DNA from: Gigaspora rosea
Lineage: Eukaryota; Glomeromycota; Glomeromycetes; Diversisporales; Gigasporaceae
Assembly (NCBI GenBank): GCA_003550325.1
Contig: QKWP01000509.1
Span: forward strand, 130,014 to 194,013
Length of the DNA stretch: 64,000 bases
Direction: 5' to 3'
In this document: positions 12,953-24,608 of the stretch, piece after piece
How the letters are laid out: every line of letters starts with the position of its first letter
How positions within the stretch are numbered: the first letter of the stretch is position 1
Made by a program: the position numbers and the translations under genes
Notes under the pieces: model-generated
Database searches by the model: none
What the model was told of the DNA's origin: nothing
The model's input: only the letters and a program-made list of their open reading frames with translations

Positions 12953-13193
12953 TTAGTTTGAGTTGGAATTATAATGATTTCTGCGCAATTAAGGTTTAGT
13001 TCACATTGAAATTATTGTGATTTCTAAAAATTCGATCATAGAATTTACTTGCTATTCTGATTACCACTGTATGTGGTTAAGTTGGTTTGCATTGAATTAT
13101 CATTGCAAAAATTTTTTTACAGAACTTATTTATTATTTCGGTGTGTTAGTTCACATTGGGATTATCATGATTTTTATCGCAGTTGCATTTTAC

Positions 13194-13513
13194 TTATTTG
13201 CGCGGGAACACAAACCAAAAAAGGGAATCCAATTTTGTAAATAAACTAAGTGCGCGAAATAAAAATTTAGGGTTAGGGCCTTAACGTTAGAGGCCACAGG
13301 GTTAGAGTGATGCTTGATATAAGTAAAATTTCATTTTCGTCATTTTTAATTAGTGGACCAAGATCGATTCAAACATTAGTTTTTGCGTATTTTCGCTTTT
13401 TTCTTCTTTTACACGTGTTCGAATTCTTCGTCGGGCTGATCCGGAATAGCCAAAATTTGCACTCTCCGATTGGCTATTTCCTCTCCAGGAGCTTGTATTA
13501 CCTGCGCAAATAA
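13194..13513. mobile_element. TIR element of unknown superfamily
   Basis: The left end TTATTTGCGCGGGAACACAA is matched by the reverse complement of the right end (TTATTTGCGCAGGTAATACAA). It abuts the satellite on the left. A clear target duplication was not seen, so the superfamily stays open. Confidence 0.5.
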
Positions 13514-13689
13514 GTGATGCTCATAGTTGCTGTTGTTACCCATGCTAATCTGGGTCCCTGGTATTGGAAGTCACGGGTAGTTAATAGGTCACAAGGTTGC
13601 TGCGTCCGCCATTTATGGCAGCAGAAATCGAAGAAATAGCATAAATGATAGATCGATCATTTATGGCAGAAATGCCGTATCTTGTTATT

Positions 13690-14390
13690 AATAGATATTT
13701 TTAACTAATCCAAAATATTTTATCACTATAGCGAGTAAGTTCTTTATATATTTTTACAATAAATTACGTACAAATAAATGCATTAATGAATGTTAATTCC
13801 AACTAATCCACATATTTATCACTATAGCGAGTAAGTTCTTTAAATATTTTTTTTACAGCAAATCACATACAAATAAGTGCTAATGAGCATTAATTCTAAC
13901 TAATCCACATATTTTTTTTGTTGCCTTTATAGTTGGTAAGTTATTTATATATTTTTTTTGCAGTAAATCATATACAAATAAATATATTAATGAACGTTAA
14001 TTCTAACTAATCACATATTTTGTCACTGCAGAGAGTAAGTTCTTTACATATTTTTTGCAGTAAATCGCATACAAATAAATGCATTAACAAACATTAATTC
14101 TAACTAATTCACATATTTGTCATTATAGTTAGTAAGTTCTTTACATATTTTTTTTTACAGAAATTCACGTACAAATAAATGTATTAACAAATATTATTTC
14201 TAACTAATCCACATTTTTTTGTTGCTTTATAGTCTGTAAGTTCTTTATATATATATATATTTTATAGTAAATCACATGCATTAACGAATATTAATTCTAA
14301 CTAATTACTTATTTTGTTACTATAGTAAGTAAGTTCTTAATTTTTTTTAGTATATCATGTACAAATCAATACACAATGGTAATTCTAATA
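13690..14390 (+). repeat. Seven-unit ~100-bp tandem array with paired splice-like sites
   Basis: Each unit reads roughly ctaactaatccacatattt, then TATAG or TGCAG, three to four bases, GTAAGT, tctttatatatttttttacag, then taaatcacatacaaataaatg. GTAAGT lies at 13735, 13831, 13936, 14035, 14132, 14236 and 14329, so the period is 93-105. An acceptor-like YAG is always followed within four bases by a consensus donor. The array ends about 90 bases before the first kinase exon. Confidence 0.75.
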
Positions 14391-15079
14391 ATTTGTCATC
14401 AATTAACCTATGATAGATAGTATATACTAGTTATTTTTAAATCATAGCTCTTAATGTATTATTATACTTATTATTGAATGTTAAGGCTTCAAGATGATTT
14501 TCATAATTGGACAAGTGACAATTCTGATATCGATGAATTTATTAAACAAACTCAACTTAATGCAAAGACATTTAAAGACATTATTGAATGGATACCTTTT
14601 AATAAATTTACAAATATAAAGTATCTTGCTAAAGGAGGCTTTGGCACTGTTTTTAAGGCAGCATGGACTGACGGATTTATTAATGGAAATATTCTTGGAC
14701 TTTGGAGCAATAAATGGTCTAGAAACGGGAAAACAGATATTTGTTTAAAAGGCCTTGATAGTTCTAAAGATATAAAACAAGGATTTTTAAATGAAGTATA
14801 TATTATATAATTTATTATTATCGCCGTTATAATTTAAGTTTGTTTATCCTAATTATTAACAATAATTTAAATTAAAAATCAATATAAACATGGTTAGAGA
14901 TGCATCAGTCCGGTTCGGTCCGTCCCGGTCCTTAACAGGACTGATTACATAATGCTTACGGTCCCAGTCCGGTCCCAGTCCGGTCCAGTCTCAGTTCAAA
15001 CATGGTTTTTTAATCGTCATGCGATTAAGCAATTCTTGTACAACACTATTTATTTATTATTATTATATATATGTATACA

Positions 15080-15546
15080 TAGTGTTACAAGCCGGCTGAA
15101 GCAGCCGCGGCTAAATCGGCTTAGCCGACTAAGCCAGCTGATGCAATATGATCGGCTGGCTAATATGGCTTAAGATCACATGATTACTATAACATAATTT
15201 AGGCCAGAGTGTTTAATGCTGAGTAATTACATGTAATTTTACGTTTCAGAAAATTAAATTTTCATCACAACATACATAAAGTACAGAAGTAACAGAGTTA
15301 CAATAATTTGGTCAGTATTATTGCATTATTTGATTTGAATGTATGATCCGAATTGTGTGTTCAAAATTATTTAATGAATCTTACTCAAAATTACACAAAG
15401 TTACGTAATTGACATCCCTACTTAAGGTTGCGAAAAAAAATTAAGTAAACCTCCGATAATTTCTGATAGCCATTGACAGCCGTTTAGCCGATATTTTTAT
15501 CAGCTGGTTAAGCCAGCCAATAAAAACCTTACGGCTTGTAACACTA
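15080..15546. mobile_element. hAT-like MITE with GGCTTAGCC motifs
   Basis: The ends TAGTGTTACAAGCCG are perfect inverted repeats. The 8-bp flanks tgtataca (15072-15079) and tgtatata (15547-15554) differ by one base. Both subterminal zones repeat agccggct/ggcttagcc motifs. It shares TAGTGTTACAA with the MITE at 11847 but has a different interior repeat. Confidence 0.8.
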
Positions 15547-15788
15547 TGTATATACTATATATCGATACGTATCATTTTTTAATTTGTCAATTATATTATT
15601 AATTGACATGTGTTACGTATTCGCAAATTTAATCGTACTAAAAAAAATATTACTTATTTTGAAATGCATCTATTTTGTTCGAAATCAAAAGCCATATAAC
15701 GATAAAAAAAAGATTCAATTAATGAAAAAAAGATCGATCACGTATAAAAAAAAAAAAAAAGATTAATATAACGTTCAGCTTGTAAAAA

Positions 15789-17723
15789 TTAAGTGCAAAT
15801 TTTTTCTTGAATCCAGCTCTTCAAACATAAGACCGCCCTTGCAACTTCTCCATCCAACCTATTTCTTGATTCTGTGATTGTTTGCCCGGCAATCGAGAAA
15901 GCCTGCTCTGAGGCTACACTTGTTGCCTGGATACATAAATAATCTCAAGCAATCAAGCTTAATCTAGGATATTCATGTTGCCTTTCTTGACACCAAGTTA
16001 ACGGATCTGCCTCATTCTCCAAAGGTAAGGATAAGTATTTTTGCAATTCATCTCATATACAATTTATCGGTAATGGGGAATTTTCTTGTAAAGATTCAGA
16101 TATTCGTAACTTACGAAAATATTCCAGCATATTTAATAGATCATCAGAAAAGATGCTTGATTCTGATACTACAGGAGAATATTCTGTGAGATTTGATACC
16201 CGATTTATTGCCTTTGTCTTCTCATTCGTGCTTCTAAATGCTATTAATTTTATTCTTGGATCAAGCAATAATGAAACTTGTGAAGTTTCATCTAATATTG
16301 GCCAGTAACTATCTAATTTTTGATAGATTGCATTTGCCATCTTATTTTGAGAAAAATTGGCATTATTTTTGTACTGCAATAAATGATCCTGAATACTGAG
16401 AAAAACGAAATGAACATCACCATGTGTCGGATAACGTGAAGCAGAAAGAAGTCGAGTAGCACGTTTAATAGGTTCCAAAAGAATAACCGTATCCTTTTTT
16501 TAATGTGCAATTATTTTATTTAATTATCTATTTATATAAAAAAAAAAAAGTTCTTACGTTAATATTATCACGATCATTTTCATCTAGAAATTTTTCACGA
16601 ACTATTTGATCATCGGCTGCAAGCATAGTTAAAGGAGATTCCATTTTTTTCCACTTATTTAGCATGTAGTAGGTGGAATTCCATCTGTGCTTGACATCTA
16701 GTTCAGGTGCTAAATACTTAATACTTTTTATTTCACATAATTTTTTTAGGTTATTAATTGTTGGTTGTGATGCTTTGATATATGACATCAAAGATCGCAC
16801 TTTGACTATTGATTGATCAATCAAATCAATTCCCCGACTAACTGCCAAGTTCAATATATGGGCCGCACACCTATAGTGAGAAAAACCGAAATTATTAAAA
16901 TTTTCTTCAAGTTCTTCTGCTATAAGTTCACTACACAAAATCATCGAAGACGCATTATCTGTGGTTAGTGCTAGAGTTTTGTTAGATATATCGTGTTCAT
17001 CCAAGATACCCATTATTGTATTAGCTATATTAATCCCAGTGTGTCGTTCATTTATCGGGATAATATCGAGAATAAAACACCTTAATTTCCAAAAAGAGTC
17101 TGCATAATGGATTGTGAGGCTTAAAAATAACGTGCTGTTTGAAGCTGTCTATAGATCAGAGGTAAATGCCATTTTCCCAGGAATTTGATGTAATGTTGTT
17201 TTAATTTCATCTTTTTTGCTCTGAAATAACTTTATTATATGATTTTTTATTGTGTTTCTACTAGGGAATTGGTATTTCGGGTCAAATTTTGAAATCATGT
17301 TTCTCCATTCTTCACCCTCTACGACGCTAAATGGTTGCATATCGCAAATAATCCATCTTTCAACCAAATCATTCCGTTTTTGTTGTTCATCATTTGAATG
17401 GGGGTTCGGGTTTAAGGGCTTTTGTGGTTGTTTTGGTGCTACTATATTATGTAGTTTTAAATGTCGTCTTAATGTTAATGTTGAAGATTCTAATGAGAAT
17501 ACTGTTTTATATTCTTTGCAGACAGGTAAACCAGGATTATTACTGTTTCTTTATCGAAATATGGCCACACAGATGATTCTTTCTTTGCTGAACCTAATCC
17601 ATAAGAAGATGTACTCTTTAATTCATCTTGTTCACTATGGCTATGTGAAGCAGAATCAGAATCATCGTCATCAGAAAGATCTGGGTTAATGGTATAGTAT
17701 TTATTTTCTTGAGCAATACTCAT
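15789..17723 (-). pseudogene. hAT transposase relic
   Basis: Read on the minus strand, the order is: an acidic N-terminus; SSVWPYFDKE (start of a BED-like finger); VERWIICDMQPFSVVEGEEW; a core with LTTDNASSM; CAAHILNLAVSRGI; DVKHRWNSTYYMLNKW; and SVASEQAFSIAG...ESRNRL, the hAT C-terminal dimerisation motif. The last motif (about 15800-16030) ends at TAA 15789-15791. In-frame stops interrupt it (for example a likely TGG-to-TAG after MAFTSDL near 17148, and a TGA just before DYLCIQATSV), as do at least two frame changes. It is therefore inactive. It is the coding content of the 14895-19795 element. Confidence 0.85.
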
Positions 17724-18471
17724 AATTTTCAGAAGCGCAATACCTAATAATATCGAAAAAGTTATGAAAATAAAAAAAAATTTTATGGATTATAATCAAA
17801 GGTTAAGAATCGAGGTTAGAGAGGTTATGATGTAAATCTGAATCGCGATTATGTATTATTAATTAAAGGTTCGAGGTTAAAGAAATATAAATACCAGTAA
17901 TAAATATTCAAAAATTTTTAATAACAGAACTTTATAAATATTAAATTACGAAAATAATTTATTTTTATTTTGTTTTTAAAAAAAAACTTTATTGATGGTA
18001 AAAATTGAAATTTTATATACATTTTTATTATTATGTTATTTCTATTCTATATACTATACATATTTAATCTCATTAAAATACTCTAGTAATCTAGTCAAAA
18101 AAATCGCACAATGATTCCTATAGTAACATAGTTGGGGCATTACGATATGCCAAGCATGATATCCATCGTTTACTTATTATTTTTTATGAACATATGCGTG
18201 ATAGATTGGTTATACGAAGATGATCCTTATGATCATTATCACGATAAATCATCATCCAAAAGGGATGATCGTGTTAGATTTCGCGTGATTGTAGCTTTTA
18301 TCATGCACGATAGCCCTATAGAATAAAAAATGCAAAAGTTAATGATTTTATTCCATAAAAGTCCTGCTTTCAAAGTTTTGAATAATTAATAGACTTATCT
18401 TCGTTCTAAAATTCCTAATCCTGCAACCGATAGACTCCCAAAAGTAGATCAAAAATCGATACAGTCAAAAT

Positions 18472-19312
18472 GGAGAAGTCCTCAGGAAAAGTACTGATTG
18501 ATTGGATCTACTAAAATAAAAAAAGTAGGTAGTAAAGGTAACTAGAATGAAAAACAAAAATCAAAGAAAGAACTCCTACGCTCCTAGAATAAAGACCAGA
18601 AAAGACCCAATCCGAAACAAAAGTTCAGAAAAGAAACAACCTAAAAAAGAAAAAGAATAAATTAATAAATATACAAAAATGAAATAAAAGAACTTGAGAG
18701 AATTGGAAAGGTGAAAGGTGAATACTTATCTGGAAAATGACAAGCCCAAAAGATCTCCAAATCCATCGTATAAGTCCTCAAGAAAAGTACTGATCGATTG
18801 GATCTAAAATAAAAAAAGTAGGTAGTAAAGGTAACTAGGATGAAAATCAAAAATCAAAAAAAGAACTCCTACGCTCCTAGAATAAAACCAGAAAAGACCC
18901 AATCCGAAACAAAAGTTCAGAAAAGAGAGAATTGGAAAGGTGAAAGGGGAATACTTATCTAGAAAATGACAAGCCCAAAAGATCTCCAAATCCGTCGTAT
19001 AAGTCCTCAAAAAAAGTACTGATCGATTGGATCTAAAATAAAAAAGGTAGGTAGTAAAGGTAACTAGGATGAAAAACAAAAAACAAAAATCAAAGAAAGA
19101 AAGAACTCCTATGCTCCTAGAATAAAGACCAGAAAAGACCCAATCCGAAACAAAAGTTCAGAAAAGAAACTACCTAAAAAAGAAAAAGAATAAATTAATA
19201 AATATACAAAAATAAAATAAAAGAACTTGAGAGAATTGGAAAGGTGAAAGGAGAATATTTATCTGGAAAATGACAAGCCCAAGAGATCTCCAAATCCGTC
19301 GTATAAGTCAAA
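18472..19312. repeat. Three tandem ~300-bp repeats inside the hAT
   Basis: Copies begin with agtcctca...aaagtactgat at about 18476, 18773 and 19004. The middle copy lacks about 65 bases. Minus-strand reading frames across the copies repeat the same peptide (DLEIFWACHF) but show no family resemblance and are not called as genes. Confidence 0.75.
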
Positions 19313-19432
19313 AACTTAAGTCTAAGTTCGGTAATGAATCTGAAGTGAATTCAGCAATGTAAGTATTGCAAAATAAGGATCCAAAGAGTTATTGTTAAAG
19401 AATAAATAAATAAGGCCATGCAAAGTTAATTA

Positions 19433-19583
19433 ATTGGTTCTCGTAACCTGACCAGGTCAAATTTTGAAAATTTTTATAAAAAATTTTTTGTTTTAATAAC
19501 CGGGTAAGTTTTTTATAAATTGTTATATATATAAAGTTAAAAAAAAAAAACCGGCAGGCAGGGTCTATGTTACGAGAACCAAT
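19433..19583. mobile_element. 151-bp TIR MITE
   Basis: Perfect 15-bp inverted ends ATTGGTTCTCGTAAC lie at 19433-19447 and 19569-19583. The flanks are too AT-rich to define a target duplication. It is nested in the hAT. Confidence 0.6.
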
Positions 19584-20875
19584 AAATTAAATTTGTGTGG
19601 ACTAAATAAAGAAAAAAAGAAAATTTTATTAAGACTAAAACCGGTCTCGAACCGGTCTTTTAATCGGTCCTGCGGTCCCATTGGTTCCGGGTCTGGGACC
19701 GGTCCAGACCGGTCCTCCAGTCCGTTCTGCAGTTCCTTCGGTCCCAGGTCCAGGACCGGTCCGGACTGGTCCTCCGTAGGACCGATGCAACCCTAAACAT
19801 GGTGGTAGTTCAGGAATCAAAATTTATGGAATAACCAAGAACCCAAACAATGATAATTATATGATAGTTATGCAGTACGCAAAGCAGGGAAGTCTCCGTA
19901 AATTATTAGATAGCAAATATAATGATTTAGATTGGAATTTTAAAGTTGTTATTTTATATTACATAGCTGATGGACTTAATACAATCCATGAAGCCAAATT
20001 AGTACATAAAGATTTTCATTCCGGAAATATAGTTAATGAAAATATGTTTAGTTCTTTCATTACTGATTTTGGCTTATGTAAGCCAGTGTCACAAGATTCA
20101 AGTTCTAATGAAGTTTATGGAGCACTTCCTTATATTGATCCAATTGTATTATATAAAGGAGGAAAGGGATATACTCAAAAATCAGATATTTATTCTTTTG
20201 GAATAATTATGTCAGAAGTTTTTAATGGATATCCTCCATATCACGATATTCTACATGATGATAAACTATCTTTCAAAATCTGTAATGGTCTCAGACCTGA
20301 AATTAAATGCAAAGTTCCTCAACTACTTTTGGATCTGATGAATAAATGTTTAGATGCAGAACCTCAAACTCGACCAACTGCTAAAGAATTAGCTAGTACA
20401 TTATCTAACTTTTTTGAAAATTTAAAGAGGGAAGAAACTGAATTATGTAAACAAATTAAAGAAATTAAAAGCTTAGGCAAAAATTTCTCAATATTTAATA
20501 CAGTTAAATCAGCACAATTCAATTATTAGACCCATCCACAAGCTATTTATACAAGTCGACTTTTATATCTCCAAAAACTTCCTAAACCAGGTAATAACAT
20601 TTATTTGTTTTTTTAAAAAAAAAAACTAGTAATATGTTAATAATTGTAAAAATTTTCTGAATCTATGAATATAGTAAATGCAGGTAAGGATATTTATTTT
20701 TTAAAATTTGATTTTTTGTAGTTTTGGTATATTAAGCATATATATTTTAGCAAGTAAACCCATTGATTATGAAATTCCTGATGGTAAGCAATATATTCAA
20801 TTCAATTTACTTATCTGATTTAATTACTGTAAACAAATTTATTACTCATTTGCATATTGATATCTAGATGATTAA

Positions 20876-21960
20876 ACCAAATAAAAGAAAGTTATTATTG
20901 CTATGCTATAATAATTTAGTAATTGATTATATATATCTATTATGTATGTACTTATCTAAAGTGTTTCACTGACAAAGTTGGCTGATTTTGTTTAGGGTTG
21001 GTCTGATTTATAGTTAGTGGTGAATATATGTAGATTGTTGGTGAAATGGTTGTTAGCGAGTTCTATTAAAAACCTAACCCCTTTATTATGGAGTTAAAGT
21101 ACCTGAGCTTCTTAAAAAAGTACTACGTATAAAACATTAAATTTAATCAATTGAAACATTAACAGTCCTACTTCAAAGATTGTCTTTTGTGTGAATCATA
21201 CTATTTTTCACATTGGTTATTCCATATTACCCAGATTTAAAATTTAAACTTTATTGTTATAAAATGTATGCGCCCCAAAAATGTTTTATTAACTAAAAAA
21301 AATTTATTACATTTGTATTTTATTTTACGAAAAAAATGGACAATAAAAAATTCATCTGAATATTATTAGAATCTTGAAGTAAAAACTTTAAATAATGTTA
21401 AAAAATGAATTATTTGATAATAAAGACGTTAAAGATTTATTTAATGAAGATTTATTTAGTAAAGGATTAAAAGCACTAGTTAATTGTTAATCATATCATA
21501 TTTAAGGTTGGTGCAAATTAGCCAATCATATGAATGACTTCCTATAATACATAGTATAGGCTGGCATGTGCTAAAAACATTGTGGCACTGGCACCGGCAA
21601 AAAGTTCAGGGCATAATTAAAAAAATTACAGCACTTGGACACTAGTATTTCACCCAGCACAGTGCCAACAGTGCTTAGTACAATGCCATTAGTGCCCGGG
21701 CACGTTTACTTGCAGAACCCTAGTTCCAATATTCAACCTCAGCTTTTGATTAGCAAACAGACTTGCTAATCAAAAGCAGAACCCAAATATCACGCGACGC
21801 GATAATTAATTTTCTAGAAGTATAAATCATAAGATAGAATTTTATCGGTTACCAACACTCATTTCACCGGCAAGCTTTATTTTTACAAATGATAACTTAC
21901 AGACAAGTTCATTTCGTAGACAGTATATTTCACCGACAGCTCATTCACAGACGAAATAAT
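20876..21960 (+). other. Kinase 3' flank, mostly non-coding
   Basis: A small frame at 21395-21490 (MLKNELFDNKDVKDLFNEDL, then ending KALVNC) has non-repetitive composition but I do not recognise it. It may be a scrap of another gene. At about 21550-21715 repeats of ggcac/gtgcc end in the complement of TAGGGTTCTGCAAG, an hAT-type terminus without a confirmed partner. Confidence 0.4.
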
Positions 21961-21969
21961 TCTAGCTCA

Positions 21970-22268
21970 AAGTGCCTTGCTAATTCATCAAAAATAAATT
22001 CGAAGGTGCTGATCATAAGCTCAAAAATAAGCTACCGTAGGAATATCTATATATAAGGTTAACTTATATTGTTAGTTTTTCCTCACAACAAAATATAGAT
22101 TATAAATCGAATATAAAATAGCTTGATTTTTATCTCAAATTCTCAAGAGTTTTATTTTAATCTTATTCTCATCTTTACTGATATTTGCAATTCATTATGA
22201 AAATATATAGATCTCTAACTTAAACTTGCTGAATGTGCTTGCAATATTTTAGTGTTTGGATCGGAAAT
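21970..22268 (-). pseudogene. BTB-domain gene fragment
   Basis: The minus strand gives degraded pieces matching the intact BTB/TLDc gene at 62443-63978: KILQAHSASL and RSIYFHNEL, an intron-like AT stretch, then IFELM and FIFDEL. Several stops and length changes are present. Only the region around the BTB domain and its intron remains. Confidence 0.55.
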
Positions 22269-23290
22269 TTTTTCGTTTAAAAAAGGTGCCGCTAGAAGTA
22301 ACCAACATTTATTTCCGGAATTTGATCAGCATGTTGCGTAACTTTTGGCTCGTTTTGCCAATATCGGTATGTTCAAAATTCTAATCCGAAATAAATAATT
22401 TAATAATGTTATTATTCAAGCATAAATCATTAACCGAGTCGAAGTTAATTAGCTTAGTTGCTTAGCTACAAAGAAATCTTAATTTTGACGAAGTATTTGT
22501 TGGTTACGAAGTGTAGTTTAGATATTCATTTATGATTTAAATTGCGATGCAGATATAGAGGGAATATTTTTTATTACTATTTGATATTTCAAATTATTAA
22601 AGTGGTTCAGTAAATGTATATATTCTATGAAAGGTTTTGTAAACGCTGATTTTTAGAGTTCAATAATACATTCGGTTTATCATATCAAATACCCTAATGA
22701 AAATAATATAAAGTAAAGTTCTAAGGACTTAAATTGCCGATAAAAATGATTTAAATAGTTAAAGGTCTATTATCTTAGGGAGTTTGTATATTCCTAGAGA
22801 ATGCTATACTGATATTTATTTTGTCTTAAATCATAATGACCTATGTTTCGGAAAACAACTGATCTTATAATACATCAATATCAATTAATCAAGGTTTGAT
22901 TAGAAATAAAATCTCAATTATTATAAATAGATTAAATATTTAACCTTTACAAAATATATAAAGATTTATATTAAACAAATCCAACTGAACAGAACAATTA
23001 TCACAGATAAAACTTGTAAAATTATTATTAGTATTTACACTTTTAAAATAGAAGTTAATTATGGCAATAATGCTAACTATCATATTTAAAGTTATAATTA
23101 AATAATTAGAATAAGGCAAACAATAAACTATAATTAATAGATTATTATTCGCAATATTGAAAGCTATTTATTCAATAAATTAATTGGCTAAAAAAACTTT
23201 AGAGCTTTACTAATCTGGAATATTTCATATTCTTACGCTGAAAAAAATGAATTTCCACTACTTTCAAATGTAGATTCACTTCTAATTCGT
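22265..23290. repeat. Segmental duplication, copy 1
   Basis: Matches 35918-36990 over about 1 kb in the same orientation. Shared landmarks are 'tcgtttaaaaaaggt', 'gatatagagggaata', 'aattgccgataaaaa' and 'agattattattcgcaa'. It covers the 3' tip and 3' flank of a BTB/TLDc gene. Confidence 0.7.
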
Positions 23291-24608
23291 TTTTCGTATG
23301 AATATTGACAACTCCAACACTTAAAGCAATGATCAAAATCATCCAACATAGTTAAATTTCCAATACCAAAATTTGGACCATAATCCATACTACAATCAAT
23401 TGCATTTTGAATGGTGCCATTTCTTAATGAAAAATAAAGCTATCTTTGCAACGCTTACAGAAATCTTTTTTAACTGGTTTATCCCAACCGATAGGATTAT
23501 AACCACCAAGAATTTCGTCAGTGCCTTTAACCTTTATAATTACAACAAGATGCGTTTGCTTAGCACATAATCTCCAAAATGAATCTTTGTAAACCATCTC
23601 TAGTTCCTCGAAGAAGTAATTTAAACTCATATGGATATATGTATAAACTTTTTTATCAACCCATGAAGCAATTTCTGCTGCATGTGCTCCATTGATAATT
23701 GGTTCTGAATTCTAATGGGTAATGTTGGTGGTGCTATAATTACACGAGATGAAAGAATTTTTGATGATACTTGTCGATCAGCTGACATAAAGTCTTTTGT
23801 TATATTATCCCAGAGATTTTTCTCTAAAATTTGTTGGTATGGTTGTACATTATTTGTTAATGTCATCAGACATCTGAAAATGTCGGATATGAGGTAAATT
23901 ATTTTGTAAAGTGCTGTAGTCTTTAAAGATAGAAAATTTTTATGTGACCAGTTTTTAGGATTGGTTGGTAGGTCAGAATTTTGAGCAATTCCCCATCCAA
24001 TAACACGATTCCAAATTTTTATCTCTTCCATTTGTAAGTCATCTCGGCTAATAAGTGATACTAATGCATTTTCTTGAAGCGAAGAAAAGTTTTCCGATTC
24101 AAAAATATTATCAGGGTGCTTTGCCACAATATCATTGCACAATTTTGTAATTTTTGAATCTCATTATTCTAAAAAATTTTTTGATAAATACGAGTAAAAT
24201 TTAAACGAAGCCAATGAGCTTTCGTTTCAATTAAATGAGTTTTCAAGATATTTAGCTAATTCATCAAAAAGAAATTCGCAAGCAATAAGCATAAGCTCAA
24301 AAATAAATGATGCATTATGATTTTCAAGTACATTTACTCCTCCATAAATATATCTATATAAATTTAAATATATTTTATAGCTACTTAATATAAATTAAAA
24401 TCTAATATAAATAGCTTACTTGATTATAATCTCAAATTGTTGGGTTGTAAGGTTTTTCAAATTAAGTGTTTTAATATTGTTCTCATCTTTTCTGATATTT
24501 GTTTGCATTTGGAGATTCACCAACATTAATTACAATATTAAAATCTTCATTGTCATCAAGTAGTTCAAGATAATTATTTGAAAGTTTTTCAAAGAATTTT
24601 ATTACCAT
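23188..24608 (-). pseudogene. BTB-BACK-TLDc pseudogene
   Basis: Recognisable pieces in gene order are: MVIKFFEKLSNNYLELLDD (start, 24608); a BTB scrap; an intron at the same place as in the intact copy (about 24337-24420); BACK-type sequence (CNDIVAKHPDNIF...NALVSLISRDDL); and a TLDc domain (DSFWRLCAKQTHLVV, GTDEILGGYNPIGWD, DYGPNFGIGN, YEIFQIS). Breaks include loss of the FQAHS segment after the N-terminus, a shift near 24140, another near 23630, and a stop in the last motif (SFFSA followed by TAA). Keeping the intron means it arose by DNA duplication, not retroposition. Confidence 0.8.

Larger units (their letters stand above)
7490..13190 (+). repeat. Degenerate ~110-bp satellite field with insertions
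   Basis: Units recur with the order gagttagtttgcattg, aattatcatgatttctat, gagttactataaa, attctgttac, aacttattcgctatt. Clear units lie at about 7540-7640, 8050-8490, 8890-8982, 11660-11846 and 12960-13190. The elements at 8983-11651, 11847-12173 and 12197-12952 interrupt the field, and the 13194 MITE abuts it. The same satellite appears in the opposite orientation at about 26400-26590 and 28486-28600, and in pieces at 37090-37620. Unit divergence is high, so the array is old. Confidence 0.6.
14895..19795 (-). mobile_element. 4.9-kb hAT transposon with decayed transposase
   Basis: Left end TAGAGATGCATCAGTCC and reverse-complemented right end TAGGGTTGCATCGGTCC form the inverted repeats. The exact 8-bp duplication aacatggt flanks the element (14887-14894 and 19796-19803). 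Both subterminal zones (14905-15000 and 19635-19790) are dense in ggtccggtcc-type motifs. It carries a transposase relic, two smaller nested MITEs and a tandem repeat. It sits within about 20 bases of the resumption of kinase coding sequence, near the 3' end of the presumed intron. Confidence 0.9.
14478..20875 (+). pseudogene. Protein kinase gene broken by an hAT insertion
   Basis: Exon 1 (14478-14795) encodes a leader (NWTSDNSDIDEFIKQTQL), the glycine loop AKGGFGTVFKA and the lysine segment ICLKGL. After a 4.9-kb hAT the gene resumes near 19800 with IKIYGITKNP, HKDFHSGNIV (catalytic loop), TDFGL (DFG), GALPYIDP and KSDIYSFGI. The main 3' frame stops at TAG 20527-20529. The same frame continues past it as THPQAIYTSRLLYLQKLPKP to a GT donor at 20591. 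Two further exons then join in phase (20751-20783, SKPIDYEIPD; 20868-20875, ending TAA). This suggests a CAG-to-TAG nonsense change in an older longer gene. The exon 1 to exon 2 junction could not be resolved in phase. The true 5' end probably lies upstream. Confidence 0.75.

Noticed and set aside
13270-13312. ttagggttaggg-like motifs suggesting a telomere
   Set aside because: Only one or two units, internal to a TIR element; similar isolated motifs occur elsewhere in the window.
18662-19079. Two nearly identical minus-strand frames
   Set aside because: Tandem copies of a non-coding repeat within the hAT; no family resemblance.
19593-19820. Frames rich in Gly, Pro, Ser and Arg on both strands
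   Set aside because: They read the ggtccgg subterminal repeats of the hAT; not genes.
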